Below, one piece after another: positions 1-7,162 of a DNA stretch of 24,648 nt. The position numbers were made by a program, and so were the translations under genes. How positions within the stretch are numbered: the stretch's first letter is position 1; each line of letters begins with the position of its first letter. Source of the stretch: DATJXG01 sp035500455. Its GTDB lineage: Bacteria > Acidobacteriota > Terriglobia > Terriglobales > Acidobacteriaceae. The stretch is from contig DATJXG010000354.1 of NCBI GenBank assembly GCA_035500455.1, positions 1 to 24,648 of the forward strand. The letters run 5' to 3'. A model generated the notes under the pieces. That model was not told the DNA's origin. It was given only the letters and a program-made list of their open reading frames with translations, and ran no database searches.

Positions 1-1266
1 GTGCTGCGCCGCCACCTCGAAACCATGGACCGGCTGGACATCGAATACGACTTTCTGCCGCGCGAGAGCGAAATCCTCCACCTGCACTTCTGGGATGCAG
101 CCTTCGCCAAGCTCAAAGAATCCGGCGTACTAACCTACGAAAGCGAAGGTAAGAACAAAGGCTGTTGGGTGATGCGACGGGCGGGAACTGCTCTAACCGC
201 AGAGAACGCCGAGAACAACGCAGAAGTCGCCGAAGAAGACCAGAAAGTTATCGTCCGCTCCAACGGCACCGTCGGCTATGTGGGCAAAGACATCGCCTAC
301 CACATGTGGAAGTTCGGCCTGCTCGGCCGCGACTTCGGCTATCGCCGCTTCTACCAATATCCCAACCTGCACGACTGCTGGATCTCAACCTCCAACGGCG
401 AGAAAGACCATCCCCACTTCGGCGACGTAGCTGAAATCTACAACGTGATCGACGCCCGCCAATCCGAAGCCCAGAACACGGTGATCGAAGCCCTGCGCGG
501 CCTCGGCCACGGCGAAGCCGCCGACCACTACACCCATTTTTCCTACGAGATGGTCGCGCTCACCCCGCGCTGCGCCGCCGAACTCGGCTACCAGCTCAGC
601 GAGGAAGATCAAGCCCGCGCCTACATCGAAGTTTCCGGCCGCAAAGGTTTTGGAGTGAAGGCCGACGACCTGATCGACACCCTGATCGCTTCAGCCAGGA
701 AGGAAGTGGACTCGCGCCATCCTCACCTCAGCGACGCCGCGCGCCTCGACATCGCCACGAAGATTGCCATCGGTGCGCTACGCTACTTCATGCTCAAGTA
801 CACCAAGAATTCTGTAATCGCCTTCGATTTCAACGAAGCCCTCAGCTTCGAAGGCGAAACCGGCCCCTACGCGCAGTACGCGGTAGTGCGCGCCACCAAC
901 ATTTTTCGCAAGGGAGGATACGATCCCGAATCCTTTTGTAGAGACGTAGCTGGCTACGTCTCTACGGCGGACCTAACCAAACATCTCGCTGGCGAAGGCG
1001 CCGACGATCTCTGGGAACTATGGCTGGCGGCCTCAAAAACTTCGTACATCATCGACCAGTGCATCGCCACCGCCGAGCCTGCCTACCTCGCCAAGCACGC
1101 ATTCCAGTTGGCCCAGCTTTTCAACACGTTCTACCACCGCTATCCCATCCTCACCGAGTCCGACCAAAGCCGGAAGAACCTTCTGCTGGCCACGGCCGCC
1201 GTCGTGCGCCGCGAACTGCTGCGCGTGCTGGCTGCCATGGGAATCTCCGTTCCACCTGTGATGTAG
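1..1266 (+). CDS. argS: Arginyl-tRNA synthetase, C-terminal part (5' end outside window)
   Basis: Class I aminoacyl-tRNA synthetase that charges tRNA-Arg in the cytoplasm. The frame is open from base 1, so the true start and the HIGH-containing N-terminal catalytic half lie upstream; the visible 421 residues are about two thirds of the protein. Family blocks seen in order: YVGKDIAYHMWKFGLL, DARQSEAQNTVIEALRGLG, and SGRKGFGVKADDLID, which occupies the place of the KMSKS signature. An all-helical DALR anticodon-binding domain ends in RRELLRVLAAMGISVPPVM. Two stretches look inserted: TALTAENAENNAEVA at about residues 62-76, and a peptide at about 313-322 encoded by a perfect DNA palindrome. The gene converges on a small minus-strand gene with 27 bp between the stops. 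Confidence 0.95.
   Translation: MLRRHLETMDRLDIEYDFLPRESEILHLHFWDAAFAKLKESGVLTYESEGKNKGCWVMRRAGTALTAENAENNAEVAEEDQKVIVRSNGTVGYVGKDIAYHMWKFGLLGRDFGYRRFYQYPNLHDCWISTSNGEKDHPHFGDVAEIYNVIDARQSEAQNTVIEALRGLGHGEAADHYTHFSYEMVALTPRCAAELGYQLSEEDQARAYIEVSGRKGFGVKADDLIDTLIASARKEVDSRHPHLSDAARLDIATKIAIGALRYFMLKYTKNSVIAFDFNEALSFEGETGPYAQYAVVRATNIFRKGGYDPESFCRDVAGYVSTADLTKHLAGEGADDLWELWLAASKTSYIIDQCIATAEPAYLAKHAFQLAQLFNTFYHRYPILTESDQSRKNLLLATAAVVRRELLRVLAAMGISVPPVM
938..965. repeat. Perfect 13-bp inverted repeat inside argS
   Basis: GTAGAGACGTAGC (938-950) is followed by TG and then its exact reverse complement (953-965). The element is in frame inside argS and encodes RDVAGYVST, which sits between the conserved anticodon-domain helices. 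It begins with the same GTAG/CTAC ends as other palindromes in this window, so it looks like a mobile or amplified palindromic unit tolerated within a coding region. Confidence 0.85.
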
Positions 1267-1293
1267 GAAACAGGTTGCGTCGAGTACGGGACG

Positions 1294-1509
1294 CTAACTT
1301 TTCGTCCGCCCCGCGATCATCATGCCGGCGCCACCCAGAACCAGCACAATGCTTATCACCGGGGCTACCCGCTCGCTGTGCTGGGTTTGCACTCCAATAC
1401 TGGTGTCGCCAACTTTGACGCCATGGTTCTCGCGATGCGGAAATGGAACAAAGAACGACACAATTCCCAGCACCAGCACCACCAATCCCACCCCAAACAA
1501 GAGCTTCAT
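1294..1509 (-). CDS. Small membrane protein with two transmembrane helices, 71 aa
   Basis: Function unknown. ATG at 1509-1507 is chosen because a GGAGG Shine-Dalgarno sequence lies 9 nt upstream on the minus strand; longer in-frame extensions upstream run through intergenic repeats. Residues 1-22 form a hydrophobic helix (MKLLFGVGLVVLVLGIVSFF). A polar loop of about 25 residues (HRENHGVKVGDTSIGVQTQHSERV) follows, then a second glycine-rich helix (about 50-66) and a basic end, RTKS. This helix-loop-helix layout resembles small inner-membrane proteins common in Acidobacteriota, but I cannot assign a named family with confidence. It lies tail to tail with argS. Confidence 0.7.
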   Translation of the reverse strand: MKLLFGVGLVVLVLGIVSFFVPFPHRENHGVKVGDTSIGVQTQHSERVAPVISIVLVLGGAGMMIAGRTKS

Positions 1510-1630
1510 AAGTGAAGACCTCCGACCCGATTTGCCGACAAGAAGCAGTTGTTGGTCAGCGGCGTTAAGATGCCGCCATCTGTGGGCAAGATGCCTGCGG
1601 GCGTTGATATTGCCCACGAAGGAGGTGGTA

Positions 1631-1705
1631 ATGGGCAAAGACCCATGGGTTGCCTTTGTGTTTTCCTTAGTGAACCTTCGTGGGACCTTCGTGGCCTTCG
1701 TGTGA
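1631..1705 (+). CDS. Possible 24-aa small ORF with strong Shine-Dalgarno
   Basis: ATG at 1631 lies 5 nt after AAGGAGG (1619-1625). The ORF encodes MGKDPWVAFVFSLVNLRGTF and a few more hydrophobic residues before TGA at 1703-1705. The hydrophobic tail comes from the CTTCGTG-rich repeat, so the sequence may simply be a repeat that happens to be open. The ribosome-binding context is its only positive evidence. Confidence 0.22.
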   Translation: MGKDPWVAFVFSLVNLRGTFVAFV

Positions 1706-1792
1706 AGGGATTTCAGTATGGATCGGCAAAGGGCTTTCACACCTAGGACAGTAAGGGTGGACGAAAGTTCACGAAGGAGGTGGAAGCAAAAC

Positions 1793-1858
1793 ATGACTCT
1801 GGCAGGCGGGGCGGCTCAGGGCGGTCTCAACAAGCGAAACCTGAGCCGGAGGCGCTAA
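1793..1858 (+). CDS. Possible 21-aa small basic ORF
   Basis: This ORF follows the second copy of the CACGAAGGAGGTGG repeat; the GGAGG at 1776-1780 is 12 nt before ATG 1793, which is rather long. The product would be glycine-rich then basic, ending NLSRRR. There is no homology argument. It is listed only because the same 14-bp Shine-Dalgarno-bearing repeat precedes the small ORF at 1631. Confidence 0.15.
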   Translation: MTLAGGAAQGGLNKRNLSRRR

Positions 1859-2231
1859 GGAAATCTGGCTGCAGGAATGGCGTCCGCCGTCTCAAGAGAA
1901 GCAACTTCATAGCCGCATTCAACTTAAGCGGTTACTGTGTCTTGTATATTTCTTAAAGCTATAACCATAATATGTGCCGAGTAGAAATCGCTTTACAGCC
2001 CTCCGCTTCCTCAGGGGGGCATCGACGGTCATCCGCCTTCCGATCCTCGCTCCCAGGGGCCTTAGAACGCGCTGTAGGGGCATTCTACGAGGGCTCTCGG
2101 CCGGCCTGATCGCCCGGTAAATCCGGTCTCGGCGAGCAATATCGCAAAGCTAATATTTTCAATGACATCGAAGGCGCAGGCTGTGCCACCTTCCCGGGCG
2201 CGACGTGCATCTAATTGATTGTGAGGCGATT

Positions 2232-2669
2232 ATGAAGAATCTTCTGAGCGTGATAGTGCTTCTGCTGGCGGGGATGGGCACGGCCCTGGCAGCTCCGGTA
2301 AAGACCGCCAGCCCGGTGCCGCCCTTTCCCAAGACATTGACCAATGCGCGCTACGTCTACGTCACCAGCTACGACGGCGATGAATTCAATCCCAATCTCC
2401 TGCCCGAAGATCGCCATGCGATCGCCGCGGTGCAGGAGGCTCTGCAGAAGTCGGGGAGGTTCATACTGGTCTATCGCCCGCGTGAAGCCGACATTGTCCT
2501 GATGGTGCAGAGCCGTCCCTCCGAAGATGTGCTGGCGGTGTATGACGCCCACGGATGGCCACGCAACGGTATGTATCTGTGGCGGGTGATGGGAGCCAAT
2601 GGTTTGCAGCTGGGCGAGACTCCCCTGGTAACGGACTTTCTGCAGGCTTTCGAACGGGCTGCTCGTTAG
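2232..2669 (+). CDS. Secreted protein of unknown function, 145 aa
   Basis: ATG 2232 is preferred over an upstream in-frame start at 2205 because it places a standard signal peptide at the N-terminus: MKN, a hydrophobic core LLSVIVLLLAGMGTALA, and a likely signal peptidase I site after ALA (about residue 20). The mature part of about 125 residues is a single compact domain: a YVYVTSYDGDEF strand, a helix LPEDRHAIAAVQEALQ, then FILVYRPREADIVLMVQ, EDVLAVYD and YLWRVMGANGL. This alternation suggests a small alpha/beta periplasmic domain. I recall similar acidobacterial hypothetical proteins but no assigned function. It has no lipobox. A GAAA-tetraloop hairpin (2687-2702) lies shortly after its stop. 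Confidence 0.75.
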   Translation: MKNLLSVIVLLLAGMGTALAAPVKTASPVPPFPKTLTNARYVYVTSYDGDEFNPNLLPEDRHAIAAVQEALQKSGRFILVYRPREADIVLMVQSRPSEDVLAVYDAHGWPRNGMYLWRVMGANGLQLGETPLVTDFLQAFERAAR

Positions 2670-2686
2670 CCCGGACCTGCCGCCCA

Positions 2687-2702
2687 GCCTGGGAAACCAG
2701 GC
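2687..2702 (+). terminator. Hairpin with GAAA tetraloop after the secreted-protein gene
   Basis: GCCTGG-GAAA-CCAGGC forms a perfect 6-bp stem 17 nt after the stop at 2669. It lacks a following T-run, so it is not a classical intrinsic terminator; it could stabilise the transcript 3' end or support Rho-dependent termination. Confidence 0.35.
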
Positions 2703-2825
2703 AGGGAGCACAGAGCAAGGGATCGGGTTGAATGGTTTGCGGAAAACTCTAGTCCCTCGTTGAGCCGGCAACCAGCTTTGCAGAACGACGCACAGACCCT
2801 GCCCCAGCCCAGGGGGGGTGCCTGC

Positions 2826-2855
2826 GCCGGTATCCCAACCGGCTTCTTCTGTTCT
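2826..2855 (+). terminator. Hairpin plus T-rich tail upstream of meaB
   Basis: GCCGGT (2826-2831), loop ATCCCA, ACCGGC (2838-2843), followed by the T-rich TTCTTCTGTTCT. This is the best intrinsic-terminator-like structure in the region. It could end the transcript of the 2232-2669 gene. If the meaB promoter lies upstream (2670-2820), it would act as a leader attenuator, since meaB starts only about 40 nt later. Confidence 0.4.
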
Positions 2856-2882
2856 GTGTGCGGCTGCTTTACACTGAATCGC

Positions 2883-3860
2883 TTGAGCCAATCCCTGAAC
2901 TCTCTGATCGAGCAACTGCGTTCCGGCGACATACGCGCGCTCTCGCGCGCCATCAGCACGGTGGAGAACCGCGGCTCCGGATGGTCGGAACTGCTCAAGG
3001 GACTGTTCCCCCACACCGGCCGGGCCCGGCTCATCGGCCTGACGGGTGCGCCCGGCGCGGGCAAGAGCACGCTGGTGGACCACCTCGCCCGCCTCTATCG
3101 GAAAGAGAAGCGCACGGCGGGCATCATCGCCGTGGATCCGACCAGCCCCTACACCGGGGGCGCGATCCTGGGCGACCGCATCCGCATGCAGGAGCATTTC
3201 TCCGACCCGGGCATTTACATTCGCAGCATGGCCACGCGCGGTTCGTTGGGCGGCCTGGCCCGCACCACCGCCGACGTTGCCGCCGTGCTCGATGCCTCGG
3301 GACGCGATGTGGTCCTGATCGAAACCGTCGGCGTGGGGCAAGACGAGGTGGATATCGTGCGCCTGGCCGACATCACGATTGTGATTCTGGTGCCGGGCAT
3401 GGGCGACGATGTGCAGAGCATTAAGGCCGGCATCATGGAGATTGCCGACATCTTCGTGATCAACAAGAGCGACCACCCCGGCGCCGAGCGGGTGGAGCGG
3501 GAAATTCGGGCGCTGCAATCGCTGGCGACGCGCAGCGATAAATGGACGCCGCCGGTGGTGAAGACGGTGGCCACTGAAGGGCAGGGAATTGCGGAGCTGG
3601 CGGAGGCGATTCGCGGCTACGAGGATTATCTGAGAAAGGAAAACCTGGTGCTCAAACGCAGCATTCATAACTGGCAGGAGCGCCTGGTGGAAATGCTGCG
3701 AGACGCTCTGCTGCAGAACGCCCGCGCGCTCCTGAGCGACAGCGACCTGGCGCGATATGCTGGGGAAGTAGCGGAGCACAAACGCGACCCCTATTCGCTG
3801 ATTGAAGAAATCACGAGTCAGTCGTCAGTCGCCAGTCTTCAGCTTGACCGCTCTAGCTAA
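2883..3860 (+). CDS. meaB: MeaB-like G-protein chaperone of methylmalonyl-CoA mutase
   Basis: GTPase of the SIMIBI/G3E-related class that loads and protects the adenosylcobalamin cofactor of methylmalonyl-CoA mutase (ArgK/MeaB family). From the TTG at 2883 it has 325 residues, the usual family length; the open frame continues 41 codons upstream to 2760, but that part (cysteine-rich, low complexity) looks like translated leader. Motifs: P-loop GAPGAGKS at about 55-62, AVDPTSPYTGGAILGDRIRM, RSMATRGSLGGLA, the switch/Walker B region VLIETVGVGQDEVDIV, and the guanine-specificity motif NKSD. No Shine-Dalgarno is visible before 2883, so the start remains uncertain. The last residues SQSSVASLQLDRSS and the stop codon are encoded by a boundary repeat. 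The epimerase gene follows 39 bp downstream. Confidence 0.93.
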   Translation: MSQSLNSLIEQLRSGDIRALSRAISTVENRGSGWSELLKGLFPHTGRARLIGLTGAPGAGKSTLVDHLARLYRKEKRTAGIIAVDPTSPYTGGAILGDRIRMQEHFSDPGIYIRSMATRGSLGGLARTTADVAAVLDASGRDVVLIETVGVGQDEVDIVRLADITIVILVPGMGDDVQSIKAGIMEIADIFVINKSDHPGAERVEREIRALQSLATRSDKWTPPVVKTVATEGQGIAELAEAIRGYEDYLRKENLVLKRSIHNWQERLVEMLRDALLQNARALLSDSDLARYAGEVAEHKRDPYSLIEEITSQSSVASLQLDRSS

Positions 3861-3893
3861 CGACTGAAGGCTGACGATTGACGACTGAAGACT
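3819..3893. repeat. Boundary repeat meaB/mce, CAGTC/GACTG type
   Basis: Left half reads AGTCAGTCGTCAGTCGCCAG and the right half holds complementary-type units (CGACTGAAGG, GACGACTGAAGACT), so the whole is a loose inverted repeat built from 7-8 nt units. It contains the meaB stop (3858-3860) and ends about 7 nt before the mce ATG. Related elements lie at 18240-18369, 19080-19107 and 19551-19621. Confidence 0.75.
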
Positions 3894-3899
3894 AATGCA

Positions 3900-4307
3900 A
3901 TGTTCTCCATCGACCATCTCGGAATCGCAGTCAAGTCACTGGCCGCCGCGAAGGCCATCTACCAGAAGCTGGGCATGACCGTCTCGCCCGAGGAGGTCGT
4001 CGAGGGCGAGCAGGTTCGGCTGGTCATGGTGGACGCGGGCGAGAGCCGCCTCGAACTGCTGGAGCCGACTTCCGAGAACTCGGTGATCGCGAAATTTCTG
4101 GCCAAACGCGGCGAAGGATTGCACCACGTCTGCCTGCGGGTGCCGGATTTGGCGGCGGCGGTGGAAAAGCTGAAACAAGACGGCGTGCGGCTGGTATCAG
4201 AGACGATCAAAACCGGCGCCGGCGGGCACCGCTACGTATTCGTGCATCCGGCGAGCGCCGGAGGAGTGCTGCTGGAACTGGTGGAAGAAAAGCCGCCACG
4301 GGTTTGA
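3900..4307 (+). CDS. mce: Methylmalonyl-CoA epimerase
   Basis: Glyoxalase/VOC-fold enzyme that interconverts (2S)- and (2R)-methylmalonyl-CoA in propionate metabolism. At 135 aa it matches the family length and consists of two beta-alpha-beta-beta-beta modules. Probable metal ligands are His6 (IDHLGIAV), His76 (GEGLHHVCLRV) and Glu126 (GVLLELVE), assigned by analogy to VOC enzymes rather than by alignment. The ATG at 3900 directly precedes the conserved FSIDHLGIAV. The gene follows meaB, consistent with a methylmalonyl-CoA pathway unit, although the mutase itself is not in this window. Its stop overlaps a TTG from which an extended tsaB frame could begin. Confidence 0.93.
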   Translation: MFSIDHLGIAVKSLAAAKAIYQKLGMTVSPEEVVEGEQVRLVMVDAGESRLELLEPTSENSVIAKFLAKRGEGLHHVCLRVPDLAAAVEKLKQDGVRLVSETIKTGAGGHRYVFVHPASAGGVLLELVEEKPPRV

Positions 4308-4336
4308 CGGATCTTCACGGATTAACTAAAAACAGC

Positions 4337-5032
4337 ATGCTTCTTCTTGCCGTTGACACTTCGGGTAGGAACGGCAGCATCGCGCTGGCAGAGTGCGGGT
4401 CGGGGGATGCCTGCAACGTTCTGGAAGTAGTTCCGCTCGAGGGTGGAACTTTCTCCGCGCAACTGGTGCCGCAGGTGGCTGCGCTTCTTGCCAGGCATGG
4501 CTTCGATAAGAAAGCGATCGGCGGTTTTGCCGTGGCCTCCGGTCCGGGCTCGTTCACCGGATTGCGCGTGGGTCTGGCTGCCATCAAGGCGCTGGCGGAG
4601 ATTTTCGGGAAGCCCATCGCCCAGGTTTCGCTGCTGGAAGCGATCGCCGCAAATGGCTCACTCGCAGAAAGAACCCTGGCGGCGCTCGATGCCGGCCGGG
4701 GCGAAATCTATGCCGGGGAATATGAGGGAGCTGCGCTCACGCCACGCGGCGAGCGCCTGCTGACGGTCGCAGAATTTTTGGCCTCAGCCGAGGGCAGCAC
4801 TGTAGTCAGCCCCGACGAAAGCGTGCTGAATGCCGCGCAGGCTGCCGGGCTGCAAACCCGCGAAGTCGAGCGCCCGCGCAGCGACGCCGTGGCCCGCCTG
4901 GGCTGGAAGAAGATTCAAGCCGGAACAATTGTTTCTCCCGAAGCCCTCGAGGCGAACTACATCCGCCGCTCCGACGCCGAGATTTTCTCCGCCCCAGCCC
5001 GCCCGTCCCCCGCGGACAAAGCGCCAGCCTGA
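4337..5032 (+). CDS. tsaB: tRNA threonylcarbamoyladenosine biosynthesis protein TsaB
   Basis: Non-catalytic ASKHA-fold partner of TsaD in the complex that makes t6A37 on ANN-decoding tRNAs. ATG 4337 gives the family N-terminus MLLLAVDTSGRNGSIALAE and 231 aa. An in-frame TTG at 4304 overlaps the mce stop (TTGA) and would add 11 residues that do not look conserved. The hallmark ASGPGSFTGLRVGLAAIKAL is present at about 76-95, followed by LDAGRGEIYAGEY and, near the end, EALEANYIRRSDAE. The C-terminal tail is Pro/Ala-rich. It is probably co-transcribed with meaB-mce (29-bp gap). No clear Shine-Dalgarno is visible before the chosen ATG. Confidence 0.93.
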   Translation: MLLLAVDTSGRNGSIALAECGSGDACNVLEVVPLEGGTFSAQLVPQVAALLARHGFDKKAIGGFAVASGPGSFTGLRVGLAAIKALAEIFGKPIAQVSLLEAIAANGSLAERTLAALDAGRGEIYAGEYEGAALTPRGERLLTVAEFLASAEGSTVVSPDESVLNAAQAAGLQTREVERPRSDAVARLGWKKIQAGTIVSPEALEANYIRRSDAEIFSAPARPSPADKAPA

Positions 5033-5083
5033 GAACAGGAAACCGAGAACAGGGAACTGAGAACTGGCAACTGGTTTTCACCC
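5033..5083. repeat. Boundary repeat after tsaB, AACTGG type
   Basis: It begins directly after the tsaB stop. Quasi-tandem units (GAGAACAGG, GAACTGG, CAACTGG) end in AACTGGTTTTCACCC at 5069-5083. The same terminal block occurs at about 10124-10138 and, inverted, from 10200, in the cinA/thpR spacer. The convergent HD-GYP gene ends at 5152. Confidence 0.7.
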
Positions 5084-5151
5084 GGGCAGGAACTGTCACA
5101 ACACACTCCGACGCACAACTCCACAAACCGCCAGCCGGCGGAAACCGAATG

Positions 5152-7002
5152 TCAGGAACGTGTAGTCGCCGCCGCGACCGCTGCCACCGTTACGTGCTCT
5201 TCCGGCGGGTGCGCGGCGGTTGATTCGACCTCAGAGCGCGGCGGAACCGAAACCGCCGGGGCGAGCGTGGTCTGGCGCTGAACGTGAATGTCGCCGCGTT
5301 GATAGACCACGGTAAAAGCGGCCACCACCACGGGATCCAGGCGTTTGCCGGCCAGGGAGTGAATGATCCGTAACGCGTCTTCGGTCTCATGCGCCTTTTG
5401 GTATGGGCGGTTCGTAGTCAGCGCGTCGAAGGTGTCAGCCACGGCGATGATGCGCGGCAACAGGGGAATCTCGTCATCTTTCAGGCCGTGCGGATAGCCG
5501 CGCCCATCGAGCGATTCGTGGTGCAGCTCGATTCCCGGCAACATCTCCTTTAACTGGTCCACTGGCCGGAGAATGTTGGCTCCCTTGGTGGTGTGGGTCT
5601 TCATGATGGCGAATTCTTCGTCGGTGAGCGCCCCGGGCTTCTTGAGAATGCGGTCCTCGATGCCGATTTTGCCGACGTCGTGCAACTGCGCGGCCACCCT
5701 TACAACTTCACAGGATTGCTCGGTCAGCTGCAATTCCCGCGCGATCTGCACGGAATAGCGCGTAACCCGGTCGGAGTGGCCGCGGGTGTATGGATCCTTT
5801 TCGTCAACCGCGCCGGCCAGCATCTGAATGGAGCCCATGAACAGGTCGCGGTTTTCCTGCGCCGCCCGCTTCAAATCGAGCACGAACTGTTCCAGTTCCT
5901 CCGCCATGGTATTGAAAGTGATGGCCAGTTCGCCGATTTCGGTGCGGCTGGTCACTTCAGCGCGGTGGGAAAAATCGCCGCGGGCGATGGCCTGGCTGGA
6001 CGTGGTGAGCAGTTGCAGAGGATGGGTGATGCGCCGGGCGGCGAAAATGCTGATTCCGATGCTCCCCACCACCGCCAGAAACGCCAGGCTGCGGGCGGTC
6101 TGCTCCATTTCGTAAACCCCGTGGTATGCCTCGTCCGTCGGCTTCTGCACCACGACCGCCCAATCCAGATTGAGCACCGGGCTGTAAGTGCCCAGCATTT
6201 TGACCTGCTGGGTTCCCTGTTTCAGTTCGAATTCGCGGGTGGCGGCGACGAACTGCGCCTGCCTGCCTTGCTCCACGAAGTTGTGCACAATCTCCAGGTT
6301 CGCCATATCCTGGCCGGTGACGTAGTCGGCGGTGGCCCCGGCTACGAGCCTTCCTTCGCTGTCCACTACGTAGGGGGTCAGGCCGCCGCGATTTACTTCC
6401 TGCAGGCGGCGGATCAAGAACTGCAAGTCCACTACCGCGCCGATCATTCCCAGGAAGCGGCCGCCATCGATCACCGGAATGCTCGCCAGGACAACGGTGT
6501 GGGCATCCTTGCCGGCTCCGACCACCAGGGCCTGGCCGTTGTAGGCGCGTCCGTCCCTGGCGGCCGTATAGCCGCGTTCCAGTTCGCGCTGCAGGAAGGC
6601 GTCCATCGCGATGCGCCCGGCGGAGATGCCTTTGCCATCGGAGTTCAGCAGCGTGGCGTAGGCGAGATCGTTCGAGGAAGAAACGAAATGCTCGAGCAGG
6701 GCCCGCAGTTCGGGGGTCTGCACGTCCTCGCCGCTGATGTCGCCGCCGCTGGTTACGAGCAAAGCTGACGACAGGTTGGCCAGCATCATGTGCAGCGAGT
6801 CCTGATGCTGCGCGATATCGTCGGCCAGCGAGCGGGTGACGGTATTCTGCAGCAGGCGCTCGTTGGTGATCAGGCGGTCGCGGTTGATGGCTTCCACCCG
6901 CCCGGCGTAAAAGTACATGGGCACGACGCTGATGAGGACAAGTACGCCCAGGATGACGTACAAAATCGGGATGCGGGATGGCAGACGCAATTGTAGAGAC
7001 AC
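5152..7002 (-). CDS. Membrane sensor c-di-GMP phosphodiesterase: dCache, HAMP, HD-GYP
   Basis: Transmembrane signalling protein of 616 aa expected to hydrolyse cyclic di-GMP. TM1 is at about 11-32 and a periplasmic double-Cache sensor spans about 35-300 (including VVDSEGRLVAGA and LNLDWAVVVQKP). TM2 is at about 304-322, HAMP at about 323-377 (ITHPLQLLTTSSQAIARGDF), HD-GYP at about 388-560. Catalytic residues are intact: His409, His441-Asp442 in HDVGKIGI, His470, HHESLDGRGYP at 494-504, and Asp523 in VADTFDALTTNRPY. The last 50 residues are a Pro/Ala/Thr-rich tail, probably disordered. The GTG at 7002 has only a weak AGGG upstream. The gene is convergent with tsaB and divergent from the ABM-like gene; the sensed ligand cannot be read from sequence. 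Confidence 0.94.
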   Translation of the reverse strand: MSLQLRLPSRIPILYVILGVLVLISVVPMYFYAGRVEAINRDRLITNERLLQNTVTRSLADDIAQHQDSLHMMLANLSSALLVTSGGDISGEDVQTPELRALLEHFVSSSNDLAYATLLNSDGKGISAGRIAMDAFLQRELERGYTAARDGRAYNGQALVVGAGKDAHTVVLASIPVIDGGRFLGMIGAVVDLQFLIRRLQEVNRGGLTPYVVDSEGRLVAGATADYVTGQDMANLEIVHNFVEQGRQAQFVAATREFELKQGTQQVKMLGTYSPVLNLDWAVVVQKPTDEAYHGVYEMEQTARSLAFLAVVGSIGISIFAARRITHPLQLLTTSSQAIARGDFSHRAEVTSRTEIGELAITFNTMAEELEQFVLDLKRAAQENRDLFMGSIQMLAGAVDEKDPYTRGHSDRVTRYSVQIARELQLTEQSCEVVRVAAQLHDVGKIGIEDRILKKPGALTDEEFAIMKTHTTKGANILRPVDQLKEMLPGIELHHESLDGRGYPHGLKDDEIPLLPRIIAVADTFDALTTNRPYQKAHETEDALRIIHSLAGKRLDPVVVAAFTVVYQRGDIHVQRQTTLAPAVSVPPRSEVESTAAHPPEEHVTVAAVAAATTRS

Positions 7003-7162
7003 AACAACCCTGTGGCGCGACCGGTGGCGCGGACTGATTTTTGAAGCTCTGTAAAGTTTATCTGTGAAGGCCGGTTACTCAGAGATACGGACCGTAACCG
7101 GCGGGGATTACGAAAGTACAAGGCTTGGTGCGCCAGCGTCGCGCCGGCCGCGGGAGAAAGGC

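Larger units (their letters stand above)
1510..2231. other. Gene-poor intergenic region of about 720 bp
   Basis: No convincing full-length gene on either strand. It holds two copies of a 14-bp direct repeat CACGAAGGAGGTGG (1615-1628 and 1770-1783), each containing a strong ribosome-binding sequence and followed by a very short ORF. At 1649-1715 it has a run rich in CTTCGTG/CTTTGTG units of the kind seen as dispersed intergenic repeats. An AT-rich patch at 1941-1975 includes TATAAC and TAATAT, but I could not pair either with a well-spaced -35. The remainder (1980-2200) is GC-rich with short hairpins such as GTAG/CTAC near 2075-2090. Confidence 0.6.

Noticed and set aside
1941..1975. Promoter for the 2232 gene
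   Set aside because: TATAAC and TAATAT are present but no -35 fits at 16-19 bp spacing, and the site is over 250 bp from the start codon.
2211..3779. 522-aa minus-strand open frame opposite meaB
   Set aside because: It runs antisense across meaB and the secreted-protein gene and is rich in His/Arg/Gln with no domain; the plus-strand products have clear family motifs. It is a GC-rich codon shadow.
4304..4336. TTG start for tsaB overlapping the mce stop
   Set aside because: The 4-bp overlap is attractive, but the 11 added residues do not fit the TsaB N-terminus, which begins at MLLLAVDTS.
5593..6768. 391-aa plus-strand open frame inside the HD-GYP gene
   Set aside because: The minus strand encodes intact dCache, HAMP and HD-GYP motifs; the antisense product shows no recognisable structure.
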